A stretch of 64,000 nt of DNA from Paenibacillus caseinilyticus (GCF_027533645.1 NZ_JAQAGY010000010.1:62001-126000), one strand, 5' to 3'. Positions 44,729 to 53,069 are shown, counted from the stretch's first letter. Numbers and translations are program-made. The notes: generated from the letters alone by a model not told the origin.

Positions 44729-44936
44729 GGGGAGCCCTCCTCATGCGGTTTCTATCTAGTTATACTCCGGCAGGGGCCAAAAGGTTCTCTCTATTTTATA
44801 AAGATAGGATAAAGAAGGCAAGGAACGGGAGAATATGATAGACTTTGGGCATAAGGCTGAACGATGAAGGATGAAAGATGGAGCCCAAGCGGTGTACACG
44901 AATCCGACAATCGATAAAGAAGAGGGAGGGATGCGA

Positions 44937-46001
44937 ATGCAAGGGGAGCGTGGGATCCGAAGGGCAGGCAGGACAAGCCAGATCTTGACCTTGGTGTTCG
45001 GGGGATGGATGACCGCCGGGCTCTTCCTCAGGGAAGCAGCGCTTGACCGCCTGCCGGCGGCTAACGACCATATGCTAACGCCATGGAACGGCGTATGGTA
45101 TTCCGGATATGCCGTCTCCGTGCTGTGGCTGGCATGGCTCGCCGTCAGCGGCCGACTTCTCACGGGGTACTGGAGGAGCGGAGTGCCGGAAGGCTATGGA
45201 TCCGGTATGGCCGGAGCCGTACTCGGGGGGATCGGCATGCTTGGCGGAGTGCTCTGGCGTGCGATCCTGGGGGAGCCGGCCGGGGCGGAGGCCATCTATT
45301 CGCCGTCCGGGCTGCTGCAGCTTGTCGGAGCGGCGCTCATGGTCTCCTCACCGCTGCGTGCGGTCTGGCGCACGGCAGGGCGGATTCCCGCCCGGGGCGT
45401 GCTGTGGCCTGGCCTGCTGTCGATGGCCCTGGCTTCATCGGTGGCTGCCTATCTCGCCAGAGGCTATTGGATGTACAATAACGACGCTCCGTCTGCCGGG
45501 GCCGTGGAGCGGCTGGAAGCGGGGATCGCGCCTCTGGCGGCCGGCCTGCGTACGGAGCTGCTCGGAACGGCATACGAGCATGCTATGGCGGGCATTCTTC
45601 TGACTGTAGCGATCCTCATCCTGCCTCTGATATGGACGGTGAACCGGTGGAAGCTGCCGTTCGGCTCCTTCCTGCTGCTGGCCGGCGTGCCGGTACTGTT
45701 CATGAGCCTGCTTCAGAAGTCGCTGTATGCAGGCTCGGCGGGGATCCTCACTGGCGTAGCCGCGGATCTGCTGTACGGGTTCCTCGGCGCTTCGCACCGC
45801 AATAACTGGAAGAAGCACGTCCTTTTCACTGCGGTACCGCTTTGTTTTACCGGCTTCTACTTTCTGCTGCTGCATCTGCGCGGCGGGCTCGGCTGGTCCC
45901 CTTCGGGCTGGGGCGGAGCGATGCTCCTCTCAGCGCTGACCGGGCTCGTGCTGAGCCACCTGGTGGCCATGAACAAGGAAGAGGCGGCGGAGCCGAGGTG
46001 A
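44937..46001 (+). CDS. Polytopic membrane protein of unknown function
   Basis: About 354 residues from ATG 44937; the frame is open from 44871, and GAGGGAGGG at 44923-44931 gives better spacing to 44937 than to ATG 44931. Roughly eight or nine hydrophobic helices are spread over the whole length, with short loops and an extracytoplasmic-looking loop around WMYNNDAPSAGAVERL. No enzymatic or transporter motif is recognised. It precedes the HTTM-DCC gene by about 300 nt on the same strand, with no clear terminator between, so they may be functionally linked. Confidence 0.75.
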   Translation: MQGERGIRRAGRTSQILTLVFGGWMTAGLFLREAALDRLPAANDHMLTPWNGVWYSGYAVSVLWLAWLAVSGRLLTGYWRSGVPEGYGSGMAGAVLGGIGMLGGVLWRAILGEPAGAEAIYSPSGLLQLVGAALMVSSPLRAVWRTAGRIPARGVLWPGLLSMALASSVAAYLARGYWMYNNDAPSAGAVERLEAGIAPLAAGLRTELLGTAYEHAMAGILLTVAILILPLIWTVNRWKLPFGSFLLLAGVPVLFMSLLQKSLYAGSAGILTGVAADLLYGFLGASHRNNWKKHVLFTAVPLCFTGFYFLLLHLRGGLGWSPSGWGGAMLLSALTGLVLSHLVAMNKEEAAEPR

Positions 46002-46048
46002 CCCCGCGGATGAGGTATGGCCTCTGCCCCGGGGCGACATAGAAAGAA

Positions 46049-46086
46049 CCGGAATATCCTGCCGCAGGTGCGAGCAGGATATTCGG
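46049..46086 (+). repeat. 13-bp inverted repeat between two membrane-protein genes
   Basis: CCGGAATATCCTGC and GCAGGATATTCGG are inverted copies (one bulged base) around an 11-nt loop. No T tract follows, so a processed or protein-binding hairpin is as likely as a terminator. The rest of 46002-46298 contains no gene. Confidence 0.55.
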
Positions 46087-46298
46087 CGTGGACTGACCGC
46101 AGCGGAGGCGGCCGCGCCTCTGCTGCGGCCGGCATGCTTCGTCCCATGGCGGGAGAAACGAGAACGAGGCTTGATTGGATCAAGAATGGATCAATAAGTG
46201 TATCTATGTTGTATAAGGTTTGGATAAGGTTGGGGGAGGGTAATGAGAGGGGATGGAAGGGAAGCGCCCTTCGAATCCACAGATAGGAGGCGAGAGGG

Positions 46299-48209
46299 AT
46301 GGGAACGAAGCTGAGCTCCTTGTTCGACAAGCAGGTTAACCCGTTGCCGCTGGCGGTGTTCCGGATCGCCTTCTCGCTTGTCCTGTTCGCGGAGATCGGC
46401 CAGATGTACGCATTCCGGCACCTGCTGTTCGATCCGGTGCCTTATGTGCTGGAGAGCATCATCCCCTCCGGCCCGCTCTTATGGGTCTGGCTCGCCTCCG
46501 CCTCGTGTCTGCTGCTCGGGTACCGGACCCGCTTGGCGGCGGCCAGCCAGTACGTGCTGGCGGTCATTCTCCTCGGGTTCGGCGCCTCCTCGCACGGCAG
46601 GGACTGGCAGAGCGATTCGCTCCTCCTGACCTCGTCGCTGCTGCTCGTCTTCATGCCGGCGGGACGTGCATTGTCCGTCGACCGGCTGCTCGAACGAAAG
46701 CGGATGGCAGATGAGCAGCCGACGGAGCGGGGGCCGGTTACCGTAGGTTATCTACATACCGCTTTTCTTGTGCTGACGGTGGGCCTGTTCTATCTCGATT
46801 CGGCCTTCTTCAAGCTGTCCTCGCCGATGTATCTGAACGGTCTCGGCGTCTGGGCGCCTGCGTCGCTCGCGATCAATGCCTTCTATGACGCCTCCTGGCT
46901 GACGCAGCATCCCCTGCTCGTCCAGATGATGAGTTATACGGTGACAGCGTTCGAGACGCTGTTCATCTTCCTGTTCTGGTTCCGGCCGCTGCGGCTGCCG
47001 CTCATCGCAGCCGGCATCGCTTTCCATCTCGGGGTGATGGCCGTCCTGCCGATTCCGGTGATCTCGCTGATGACCGTGAGCCTCTACCTGGGCATGGTTC
47101 CGGCCGGCGTGTGGGAACGGACGGGAGGCTGGCTGCGCTCCCGCCGCCCCTCGCTTGCCGTGTACTATGACCGGCTGTGTCCGCTCTGCAGGCGGACGGC
47201 GGCCGTGCTCGAAGCCTTAGACCCGCGCGGTGCGGTGTCGTGGAAGACGGTGCAGGAGCACGCGGCGGACGAGCCGAAGCTCGCAGGCCTGCCGCAGGAG
47301 GACCTGCTGCACGACATCCGCGCGGTGGATGCCCGGGGGCATGTCTACCGGGGAGCGGTCACCTATGCCGCCGTCTTCCGGGCCGCCGGCTGGCTGTGGC
47401 CTCTTGGCCTGCTGCTGTCCCTGTGGCCGGTGCGTTCTGCCGCCCGGCGCATCTACGAGGCTGTGGCGGAGCGGCGGGCCAGGGAGGGCGGCTGCCGGGA
47501 CGGCGTATGCTCCCTGCGACATCCCCATCCGTCCGCCGGGGAGCCCGGCGTGAGGAAACGTACGAACGCCAATCGGGGCCGCCGGCTCGCTTACGGATTC
47601 CTGGCTGCATGGCTGTTCTCGTTCGGCGTTATTTTACTCGGCAGCCCGGTTCTCCGCGTCTATGTGCTCGGCGATACGGAGGAGGTTCGGCAGCTGAAGC
47701 GGCTGGCTGAGGCCTACAAAGGGCTGGTGTATCCCTGGACGGGCTGGACCTCCCACAACGTATTCATGGACGAGCAGTTCGAGGACTACCGCTTCCAGAC
47801 GATGCTCGTCTACGAGAAGGACGGCAGGGAAGAGGTGCTGCCGATGAACCGGAGAGATGGCGGGGAAACATTCACCGGAGGGTATACGCTCGGCCGGTTG
47901 TGGGAGGTCTGGACCTTCGAGACGGCCCGGCCCGGCCTCCCCATGGAGCAGACGGAGCGCAATCTGCTGCGCTTCGCGGCGTATTGGGTGCACCGTTACA
48001 GCAAGGACATGACCGGGGCGAAGATCCATGTGCTTCAGCGTCCGCAGAAGGTTTCGCTTACGGAGTGGAAGCCGGACCGGCTCCGGGAGAACCTGGCGGC
48101 AGAGTGGATCTCGGCCGGGGACATCGAGGGGGCTCCGGGTTCGATGCGGCTGACCTTGAAGCGGCCGGCAGAGCGCTGGACTTATTTTGGCGGGTTTGGC
48201 GGCGGGTAA
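46299..48209 (+). CDS. HTTM membrane domain fused to DCC-type thiol oxidoreductase domain
   Basis: A 636-residue protein in three parts. Residues 1-285 form a polytopic HTTM domain (horizontally transferred transmembrane, related to vitamin-K-dependent carboxylase). Residues about 287-400 form a DCC1/DUF393 domain with the defining DxxCxxC motif (YYDRLCPLC). A further membrane helix (LAYGFLAAWLFSFGVILLG) leads to a C-terminal domain of about 180 residues that I do not recognise (WTGWTSHNVFMDEQFEDYRF). SD AGGAGGCGAGAGG precedes ATG 46299. The DCC domain suggests thiol-disulfide chemistry at the membrane. The substrate is unknown. Confidence 0.82.
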   Translation: MGTKLSSLFDKQVNPLPLAVFRIAFSLVLFAEIGQMYAFRHLLFDPVPYVLESIIPSGPLLWVWLASASCLLLGYRTRLAAASQYVLAVILLGFGASSHGRDWQSDSLLLTSSLLLVFMPAGRALSVDRLLERKRMADEQPTERGPVTVGYLHTAFLVLTVGLFYLDSAFFKLSSPMYLNGLGVWAPASLAINAFYDASWLTQHPLLVQMMSYTVTAFETLFIFLFWFRPLRLPLIAAGIAFHLGVMAVLPIPVISLMTVSLYLGMVPAGVWERTGGWLRSRRPSLAVYYDRLCPLCRRTAAVLEALDPRGAVSWKTVQEHAADEPKLAGLPQEDLLHDIRAVDARGHVYRGAVTYAAVFRAAGWLWPLGLLLSLWPVRSAARRIYEAVAERRAREGGCRDGVCSLRHPHPSAGEPGVRKRTNANRGRRLAYGFLAAWLFSFGVILLGSPVLRVYVLGDTEEVRQLKRLAEAYKGLVYPWTGWTSHNVFMDEQFEDYRFQTMLVYEKDGREEVLPMNRRDGGETFTGGYTLGRLWEVWTFETARPGLPMEQTERNLLRFAAYWVHRYSKDMTGAKIHVLQRPQKVSLTEWKPDRLRENLAAEWISAGDIEGAPGSMRLTLKRPAERWTYFGGFGGG

Positions 48210-48387
48210 CCGACAGAGGTCCGCGCGGCCGCCATGCGGGCGGGTTCACACTTACGCCCAGGTAAGTTTGTACCCTTATGGAGAGCAGTTGCAGATAAAG
48301 TGCGTACTGGGCGCCTTCCTGCATCTGGGGTATGATGGAAGCGTTAACGGAGTACCGGTGAGCAGAGCGAAGAGGAGGAGCTATCGA
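48210..48387 (+). promoter_or_regulatory. Upstream region of the aldo/keto reductase with a cre-like sequence
   Basis: TATGAT near 48331 could be a -10 element, and TGGAAGCGTTAACG directly behind it differs from the cre consensus at two positions. If functional, CcpA would repress the reductase gene. No protein gene is supported here, although the reductase frame is open back to 48187. Confidence 0.3.
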
Positions 48388-49368
48388 ATGAACTATACGA
48401 AGCTTGGAAAATCAGGTCTGCGGGTCAGCAGGCTGTGTCTCGGCACGATGAACTTCGGGGTAGACACAGACGAGCGGGAAGCATGCCGCATCATGGATGC
48501 GGCACTGGATGCGGGCGTGAATTTCTTCGATACGGCGAATATTTACGGCTGGGGAGAGAACGCGGGCCGCACGGAGGAGATCATCGGACGCTGGTTCGCC
48601 CAAGGCGGCGGAAGGCGGGAGAAGGTGGTGCTCGCCACCAAGTTCTACGGGGATATGAGCGATGCGGCCGACGGGCCGAACGGGCAGGGAGGCCTGTCCG
48701 CGTACAAGCTCCGGCGTCACCTCGAAGCTTCCCTGCGCCGCCTGCAGACGGATCATATCGAGCTCTACCAGATGCACCATGTCGACCGCAGCGTCTCATG
48801 GGACGAGCTGTGGGAAGGCTTCCGGGTCGCGATACACAGCGGACGGATCGGCTATGTCGGCTCGAGCAACTTCGCCGGACGCGACCTCGTCCAGGCCCAG
48901 TACGAAGCGAAGGATAGAGGCCTGCTCGGCCTCGTCTCGGAGCAGCATAAGTACAGCCTGCTGTGCCGGCTGCCGGAGCTGGAAGTGCTGCCGGCGGCGC
49001 AGGAGCACGGCATCGGCGTCATCGCCTGGAGCCCGCTGGACGGCGGCCTGCTCGGCGGGGGCGCGCTGAAGCCGGCCGCCGGCTCGAAGCGCGCGAACAA
49101 CCCGGAGCGCACGGAGAAGCACCGGGCGCAGCTGGAAGCATTCGCCACCCTCTGCCGCGAGCTGGGGGAGAGCGAGGCCAACGTGGCGCTCGCGTGGACG
49201 CTGGCCCACCCGGCACTGACCGCGCCCATCATCGGGCCGAGGACCCTGGAGCAGTTCGAGCAGGCGCTGCGCGTGGTGGACATTGAGCTCGGCGAGGACA
49301 CGCGCCAGCAGCTCGATGAGATCTTCCCGGGTCCCGGAGGGGAAGCGCCGCAGGCATACGCCTGGTAA
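48388..49368 (+). CDS. Aldo/keto reductase
   Basis: About 326 residues from ATG 48388, preceded by AGGAGGAGC; the frame is open from 48187 but the family begins at MNYTKLGKSGLRVSRLCLG. The catalytic tetrad is visible: Asp48 and Tyr53 in DTANIYG, Lys85 in LATKFYG and the His of YQMHHVDRS. The NADPH-site region PIIGPRTLEQFEQAL is near the C-terminus. It belongs to the YhdN/YajO-like (AKR11/12) group of bacterial reductases; the physiological substrate is unknown. A terminator follows about 90 nt after the stop. Confidence 0.92.
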   Translation: MNYTKLGKSGLRVSRLCLGTMNFGVDTDEREACRIMDAALDAGVNFFDTANIYGWGENAGRTEEIIGRWFAQGGGRREKVVLATKFYGDMSDAADGPNGQGGLSAYKLRRHLEASLRRLQTDHIELYQMHHVDRSVSWDELWEGFRVAIHSGRIGYVGSSNFAGRDLVQAQYEAKDRGLLGLVSEQHKYSLLCRLPELEVLPAAQEHGIGVIAWSPLDGGLLGGGALKPAAGSKRANNPERTEKHRAQLEAFATLCRELGESEANVALAWTLAHPALTAPIIGPRTLEQFEQALRVVDIELGEDTRQQLDEIFPGPGGEAPQAYAW

Positions 49369-49459
49369 GCTGCCGGGACTTGGTTCCGGTGTGCGGCCGC
49401 CGGCCAGAGCAGGCGGTCAGCCCGGTCCGGTCCGGACAATGAACAGGCAGAGTCAGAAG

Positions 49460-49495
49460 CAGACCGGTACCGACCGATTCGGTGCCGGCTTTTTT
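49460..49495 (+). terminator. Rho-independent terminator after the aldo/keto reductase
   Basis: AGACCGGTACC and GGTGCCGGCT pair imperfectly around CGACCGATTC, followed by TTTTTT. It lies immediately before the group-II-intron-like sequence. Confidence 0.8.
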
Positions 49496-49502
49496 GATAT
49501 CG

Positions 49503-49840
49503 CCGCCTAGCCAAGCTAGGCACAACGAGCCGGTGCAAGTCCGGCCGAGGTAAGAGCCAAGTCGCCTCGTAGCTGACAGGCAGCCCTGGTGGAGAGCTCC
49601 TAAGGCTGAAGCCCTGTGACAAAGTAGCCCTGCAAAGGGAGCGAGCAAAAGGGCAGGCCGTAACCTGAAGTCAATCCTGCCGCATCGTCAAAAAGCACCT
49701 GCAAAGGACAAGAAGGAGCGGAGCCTCGGGTACCTGGGCGAAGGCCATGGAACGCGTGAAGACCTTGGAATCGCAGCGCGGAAGAACCTTCCGGCGTAAG
49801 GGGAACTCTTATGCTGAAGCCTTCCCCGGGTCCGTGCCGG
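49503..49840 (+). ncRNA. Group II intron-like RNA fragment (5' domain only)
   Basis: About 330 nt unlike coding sequence, with compact consecutive hairpins: GCCTAG/CTAGGC (49505-49521), GCCGG-TGCAAGT-CCGGC (49529-49545) and CGAGG/CCTCG (49546-49569). Phrases such as GGTGCAAGTCC, GGTAAGAGCC, GGCTGAAGCCC and CAATCCTGCCGCATC are, to my memory, typical of domain I of bacterial group II introns with a reverse-transcriptase ORF. No reverse transcriptase, domain V or 3' end is present: the sequence runs into a minus-strand protein gene at 49847. It begins directly after a terminator, a known preferred target of some group II introns. Family recognition is by eye. Confidence 0.5.
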
Positions 49841-49846
49841 GACGCA

Positions 49847-50320
49847 TCAGTAGGCTCCCTTCCTCCGGAAGTCCCGGGGCCGGTTGTAATAGCGGATCAG
49901 CTCCAGCAGGAAATCGGGATCATAGTTGCTCCAGCTGCTGCTGTTGGCGATGATATCCTCCTGGATGGCCCGGGGCCAATACAATCTTGCTTCCTCATAA
50001 TAGTGGATGTGCAATCGCCGGATCAGGTCCATAATTTCCGTGCGGTCTACGTAATTCTTGCTCTCCAGGAGGCCGAACAGCTTCACCAGACCTTTGGAAC
50101 CCACGCAGTCCTGAAGGGCCGTATGTTCGGAAATCTCCATCTTCTGCAGCTCATCCTCCTGGTAATGACACCCGCTCAGATGGACAATCCGGAAGCCCTG
50201 GAGCGACGTGCGGTCCTTGTGCTGAATCCACTCCAGCTGTCCTTCCTGTACGGAGGAGATCGTTTCCCCGCAGCTATCGCATATCCACTGCTGCAGCGGG
50301 ATCAATCGGGTATCGCTCAT
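49847..50320 (-). CDS. Hypothetical protein with N-terminal CxxC
   Basis: About 157 residues (start MSDTRLIPLQQW; the frame is open to 50332). The N-terminus has a single knuckle WICDSCGETI followed by a helical C-terminal half (LVKLFGLLESKNYVDRTEIMDLIRRLHIHYYEEARLYW) ending NRPRDFRRKGAY. No recognised family; a zinc-ribbon-like N-terminus is possible, with GCHY as a further ligand. Its 3' end lies a few bases from the intron-like fragment. No clear terminator. Confidence 0.72.
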   Translation of the reverse strand: MSDTRLIPLQQWICDSCGETISSVQEGQLEWIQHKDRTSLQGFRIVHLSGCHYQEDELQKMEISEHTALQDCVGSKGLVKLFGLLESKNYVDRTEIMDLIRRLHIHYYEEARLYWPRAIQEDIIANSSSWSNYDPDFLLELIRYYNRPRDFRRKGAY

Positions 50321-50332
50321 TCCATTCACCAT

Positions 50333-50729
50333 CCCTTATACCCTAATGAATTCAAATTATACGCCCGCCGCTAGGGCGGATGCCCGGGTGAGGCAAATAT
50401 AGTCGGCCGGCTGCCGGATCAAGCGGCCGGCGGACACATCGGTCTCCATGCCGCAGCCCATCTTGCCGGCAGCAGGGTCGATGCCGTGCTGGCCGGTGAG
50501 GTGCAGAAGAATCCCCGGCTTCGGTTAGGGGCGGGGCACCCGGCCTTCGGGCGGTGAGGCAGCAGGCGGAATCATCCAGCACAGCCCGTGGCGCTCCAGC
50601 CGGTTCGGAAGGCCCGCCCATTCCCTTCATCCGCTATGATTGACGGGGAGATCCTCCGGTTAATGAAATGCATACGGGCGGGCCCGGTTAGTGGTCATCC
50701 GCTGAAGAGAGTGTGGAGGAGGGGGAACG
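50333..50729. other. Gene-poor stretch before ku with a protein-like remnant
   Basis: On the minus strand 50357-50524 is open for 55 codons and reads like the C-terminal end of a real protein (GILLHLTGQHGIDPAAGKMG ... ADYICLTRASALAAGV), but it has no start codon and is preceded in frame by a stop. I do not recognise the family. The remaining sequence up to ku (SD GGAGGAGGGGG at about 50715) shows no other gene. Confidence 0.4.
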
Positions 50730-51599
50730 ATGCAGACGCTGTGGAAAGGGGCCGTGAGTTTCGGGCTCGTGAATGTCCCCGTGAAGATGTATACCGCGAC
50801 CCAGGAGAACGATATCCCGATGCGCATGCTTCATAAGGAGCACAAGGTGCCGATTCATTATTCCCGTACATGTCCCAAGTGTGCTGAGGAAGTCAAATGG
50901 AGCGAGATCGTCAAGGGGTACGAATACGAGCCCGGCAAGTATGTGACCTTCGAAAAGGAAGAACTCGAAGAGCTCGCCTCCGAGACGTCGCGGGAGATCC
51001 GCATACTCGACTTCGTGGATCTCGAAGAGATCGATCCGATCTACTATCAAAGAACGTACTATTTGGCACCCGAAGAAACGGGCTCCCACGCGTATAACCT
51101 GCTGGTCGAAGCGCTGAAGGACACGGAGAAAATCGGCATCGCCAATGTCGCGATCCGGGGCAAGGGAAGCCTGGCGGCCCTGCGGGTTATCGGCGATGTC
51201 CTGTCGCTCGCGATCCTCTATTACGAGGAGGAGATCCGGCCAAAGGAAGAAATCCCGGGCTTTCGGGAGAAGGATAAGGTGGACAAGCGCGAGCTGGAGA
51301 TGGCGAAGTCGCTGATCGGGCAGCTCTCCGCCTCCTTCGATCCCGGCAAGTACGAGGATGAATACCGCGAACGCCTGCTCCAAGCCATCGAGGAGAAGGT
51401 GGAAGGCAAAGAGGTCACCTTCGCACCCGAGGAGACGGAGAAGAAGGTCGTGAACCTGATGGAGGCGCTGCAGGCTTCGCTCAACGAGATGAAAGCGGCC
51501 CAGTCCACGGACAAAGGGGCGGACCGTACGCCGGCGCCGGGCAAGCCGCAACCGAAGACCCGGCGGGCCAAGCCCCGCCCGAAGCGGACGGGAGCGTAA
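50730..51599 (+). CDS. ku: Ku protein of bacterial non-homologous end joining
   Basis: A 289-residue protein of normal Ku length. It starts with the family block LWKGAVSFGLVNVPVKMYTAT and continues with CPKCAEEVKWSEIVKGYEYEPGKYV, the ring-forming core, and a basic C-terminal tail (KPQPKTRRAKPRPKRTGA). Ku homodimers encircle broken DNA ends and recruit the LigD ligase. GGAGGAGGGGGAACG precedes ATG 50730. The expected partner ligD is present only as a remnant directly downstream, so end joining would need a ligase encoded elsewhere. Confidence 0.95.
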   Translation: MQTLWKGAVSFGLVNVPVKMYTATQENDIPMRMLHKEHKVPIHYSRTCPKCAEEVKWSEIVKGYEYEPGKYVTFEKEELEELASETSREIRILDFVDLEEIDPIYYQRTYYLAPEETGSHAYNLLVEALKDTEKIGIANVAIRGKGSLAALRVIGDVLSLAILYYEEEIRPKEEIPGFREKDKVDKRELEMAKSLIGQLSASFDPGKYEDEYRERLLQAIEEKVEGKEVTFAPEETEKKVVNLMEALQASLNEMKAAQSTDKGADRTPAPGKPQPKTRRAKPRPKRTGA

Positions 51600-51606
51600 G
51601 GAGCCT

Positions 51607-51795
51607 ATGGACTCCTTCAAGCCAATCGTCTCCCATCCTATGCGATACGCTTCCGGGAAGGGACGCCCTGGGGCTATGAGATCAAGTGGGACGGCTTCCG
51701 GACGAGCGGGGAGACCTCCCGGCAGCTGCGGAGCGGCAGTCGCTGGGTGACATTGTGCGGTTTCTACGGAAGAGCCCACCGGCTTCCTGCTGAGC
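51607..51795 (+). pseudogene. ligD: Remnant of an ATP-dependent DNA ligase gene (ligD)
   Basis: Seven bases after the ku stop, ATG 51607 opens MDSFKPIVSHP, the typical start of a Ku-associated ligase. Two bases out of frame further on, 51660-51698 encodes GTPWGYEIKWDGFR, the nucleotidyl-transfer motif I (E-x-K-x-D-G-x-R; the Lys codon is 51684-51686). B. subtilis LigD has GAEWRYEVKYDGYR at the same distance from its start. After this the similarity stops, and the next gene begins at 51881. A gene of some 300-600 codons has therefore been frameshifted and almost entirely deleted. Confidence 0.72.
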
Positions 51796-51880
51796 TGTCT
51801 ATCCCTAGCTCATCATCCCGGCATCTTTATCCAATCATCATCATCCCAACATCATCCAAGCCTAAGAGGAGGATACGCAT

Positions 51881-52114
51881 ATGGCGGAAGACCGGCGCAC
51901 GATCACCGTGCATACGACGCCGAACCCGGAAGGCGGCTGGGACGTCCAGCAGAGCGGGGAGAAGGTGAGCCACAAGAATACGAAGAAGGAAGCGGAGAAG
52001 CGCGGCCGGGAAGAGGCCAAGAAGGACGAGACGGAGCACAAAATTCACAACAAGGACGGTCGGATCTCCGAGTCTGTTTCGTATGGTAACGACCCTTATC
52101 CGCCCGAAGGGTAA
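51881..52114 (+). CDS. DUF2188-like small protein
   Basis: A 77-residue, highly charged protein: TITVHTTPNPEGGWDVQQSGEKVSHKNTKKEAEKRGREEAKK ... HNKDGRISESVSYGNDPYPPEG. The WDV...A...HNKDGRI pattern is that of DUF2188, small proteins of unknown role. SD AGAGGAGGATACGC precedes ATG 51881, and a strong terminator follows the stop. Confidence 0.85.
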   Translation: MAEDRRTITVHTTPNPEGGWDVQQSGEKVSHKNTKKEAEKRGREEAKKDETEHKIHNKDGRISESVSYGNDPYPPEG

Positions 52115-52119
52115 GCAAG

Positions 52120-52160
52120 AGAAGCCCCGCACGCCGCTTGAGGCGGCCGACGGGGCTTCT
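52120..52160 (+). terminator. Rho-independent terminator after the DUF2188 gene
   Basis: AGAAGCCCCG and CGGGGCTTCT form a perfect 10-bp stem with an inner GCCGC/GGCGGC extension, followed by TTTGCGTTTG. It also separates the convergent ZIP transporter gene. Confidence 0.85.
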
Positions 52161-52203
52161 TTGCGTTTGTCCTACGGGCCGGCGCGCGAGATGCACCGGA
52201 ACC

Positions 52204-52935
52204 TCACCCGAACCAATAGCTGATGTACACCATGACGAGCAGGCCGAGAATGAACGAGTAGGTGGACTGCCTCTCGAATCCGTGGCCGTGGCTCTCGGGG
52301 ACGAGCTCCTTGTATACGATGAACATCATGGCGCCGGCGGCGAAGGCCAGTCCGTAGCCTACGAGCCACTGAATGTAGCTTGCCGTAAAATACCCGATGA
52401 CCGCCGAGACCATCTCCATAAGTCCCGTCAAGGTGACGAGCAGGAACGAGCGCAGCCGGCTGACCTTTGAGTTCATGAGGAAGACGGCAAGCACGAGTCC
52501 TTCCGGCATATTCTGCGCGCCGATCGAGATCGCCACCATCGGACCGAGTCCCTCATCAGCACTCGCATAGCTGAAGCCGGTGCTGAGGCCTTCAGGAATG
52601 TTATGGATGAAGAGCGCGATGATGACGAGCAGGGATTTCGAGTCGAACTGCGAGATGCCCGTATCATTCTCGACGTCGATATGCGGGATGTTCCTCTCGA
52701 TGAGATCGAGCACGACGATGCCAATGAGCAGGCCGACCGTCAAGGCCGCAATGCCCGATTCCTTGATCGCTTGGGGCATCAGGCCGAAGGTGGAGGCCGA
52801 CACCATGATGCCAGCGGTGAACGCGATGAGAATATCCTTCCACTTCTCCGACAGCGTCTTCACGAAGAATAAGGGTACGGCGCCGAGGACCGTAGCCATG
52901 GCTGAGATTAAGCTTCCTAGCAGTGCGGTTTCCAT
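52204..52935 (-). CDS. ZIP-family metal transporter
   Basis: About 243 residues from ATG 52935, which has GGAGGGGAAG upstream; the frame is open to 53124. About eight membrane helices. The binuclear metal site is visible in HNIPEGLSTGFSYA and GAQNMPEGLVLAVFL on adjacent helices, and the N-terminus has TALLGSLISAMATVLGAVPLFF. ZIP proteins of the GufA/ZupT branch bring zinc or other divalent cations into the cytoplasm. No metalloregulator gene is adjacent. Confidence 0.9.
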   Translation of the reverse strand: METALLGSLISAMATVLGAVPLFFVKTLSEKWKDILIAFTAGIMVSASTFGLMPQAIKESGIAALTVGLLIGIVVLDLIERNIPHIDVENDTGISQFDSKSLLVIIALFIHNIPEGLSTGFSYASADEGLGPMVAISIGAQNMPEGLVLAVFLMNSKVSRLRSFLLVTLTGLMEMVSAVIGYFTASYIQWLVGYGLAFAAGAMMFIVYKELVPESHGHGFERQSTYSFILGLLVMVYISYWFG

Positions 52936-52994
52936 GACTTCCCCTCCGTCGGTTATTTTACAGGAAAGGCAGGTGTACAGGCAATGCACCGGAA

Positions 52995-53069
52995 TCATCC
53001 CGCTTCGGTCATGCGCTCTTCGATGGTACCGATCAGGCGGGAGGCGATTTCGTTTGCGGCCACCGGCAT
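52995..53069 (-). CDS. Possible 24-residue small protein upstream of the ZIP gene
   Basis: On the minus strand TTCAGGAGGAA immediately precedes ATG 53069, which opens MPVAANEIASRLIGTIEERM and ends after TEAG at TGA. Strong SD and protein-like composition are the only support. It could be a small co-transcribed protein or the cut end of a lost gene. Confidence 0.33.
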   Translation of the reverse strand: MPVAANEIASRLIGTIEERMTEAG

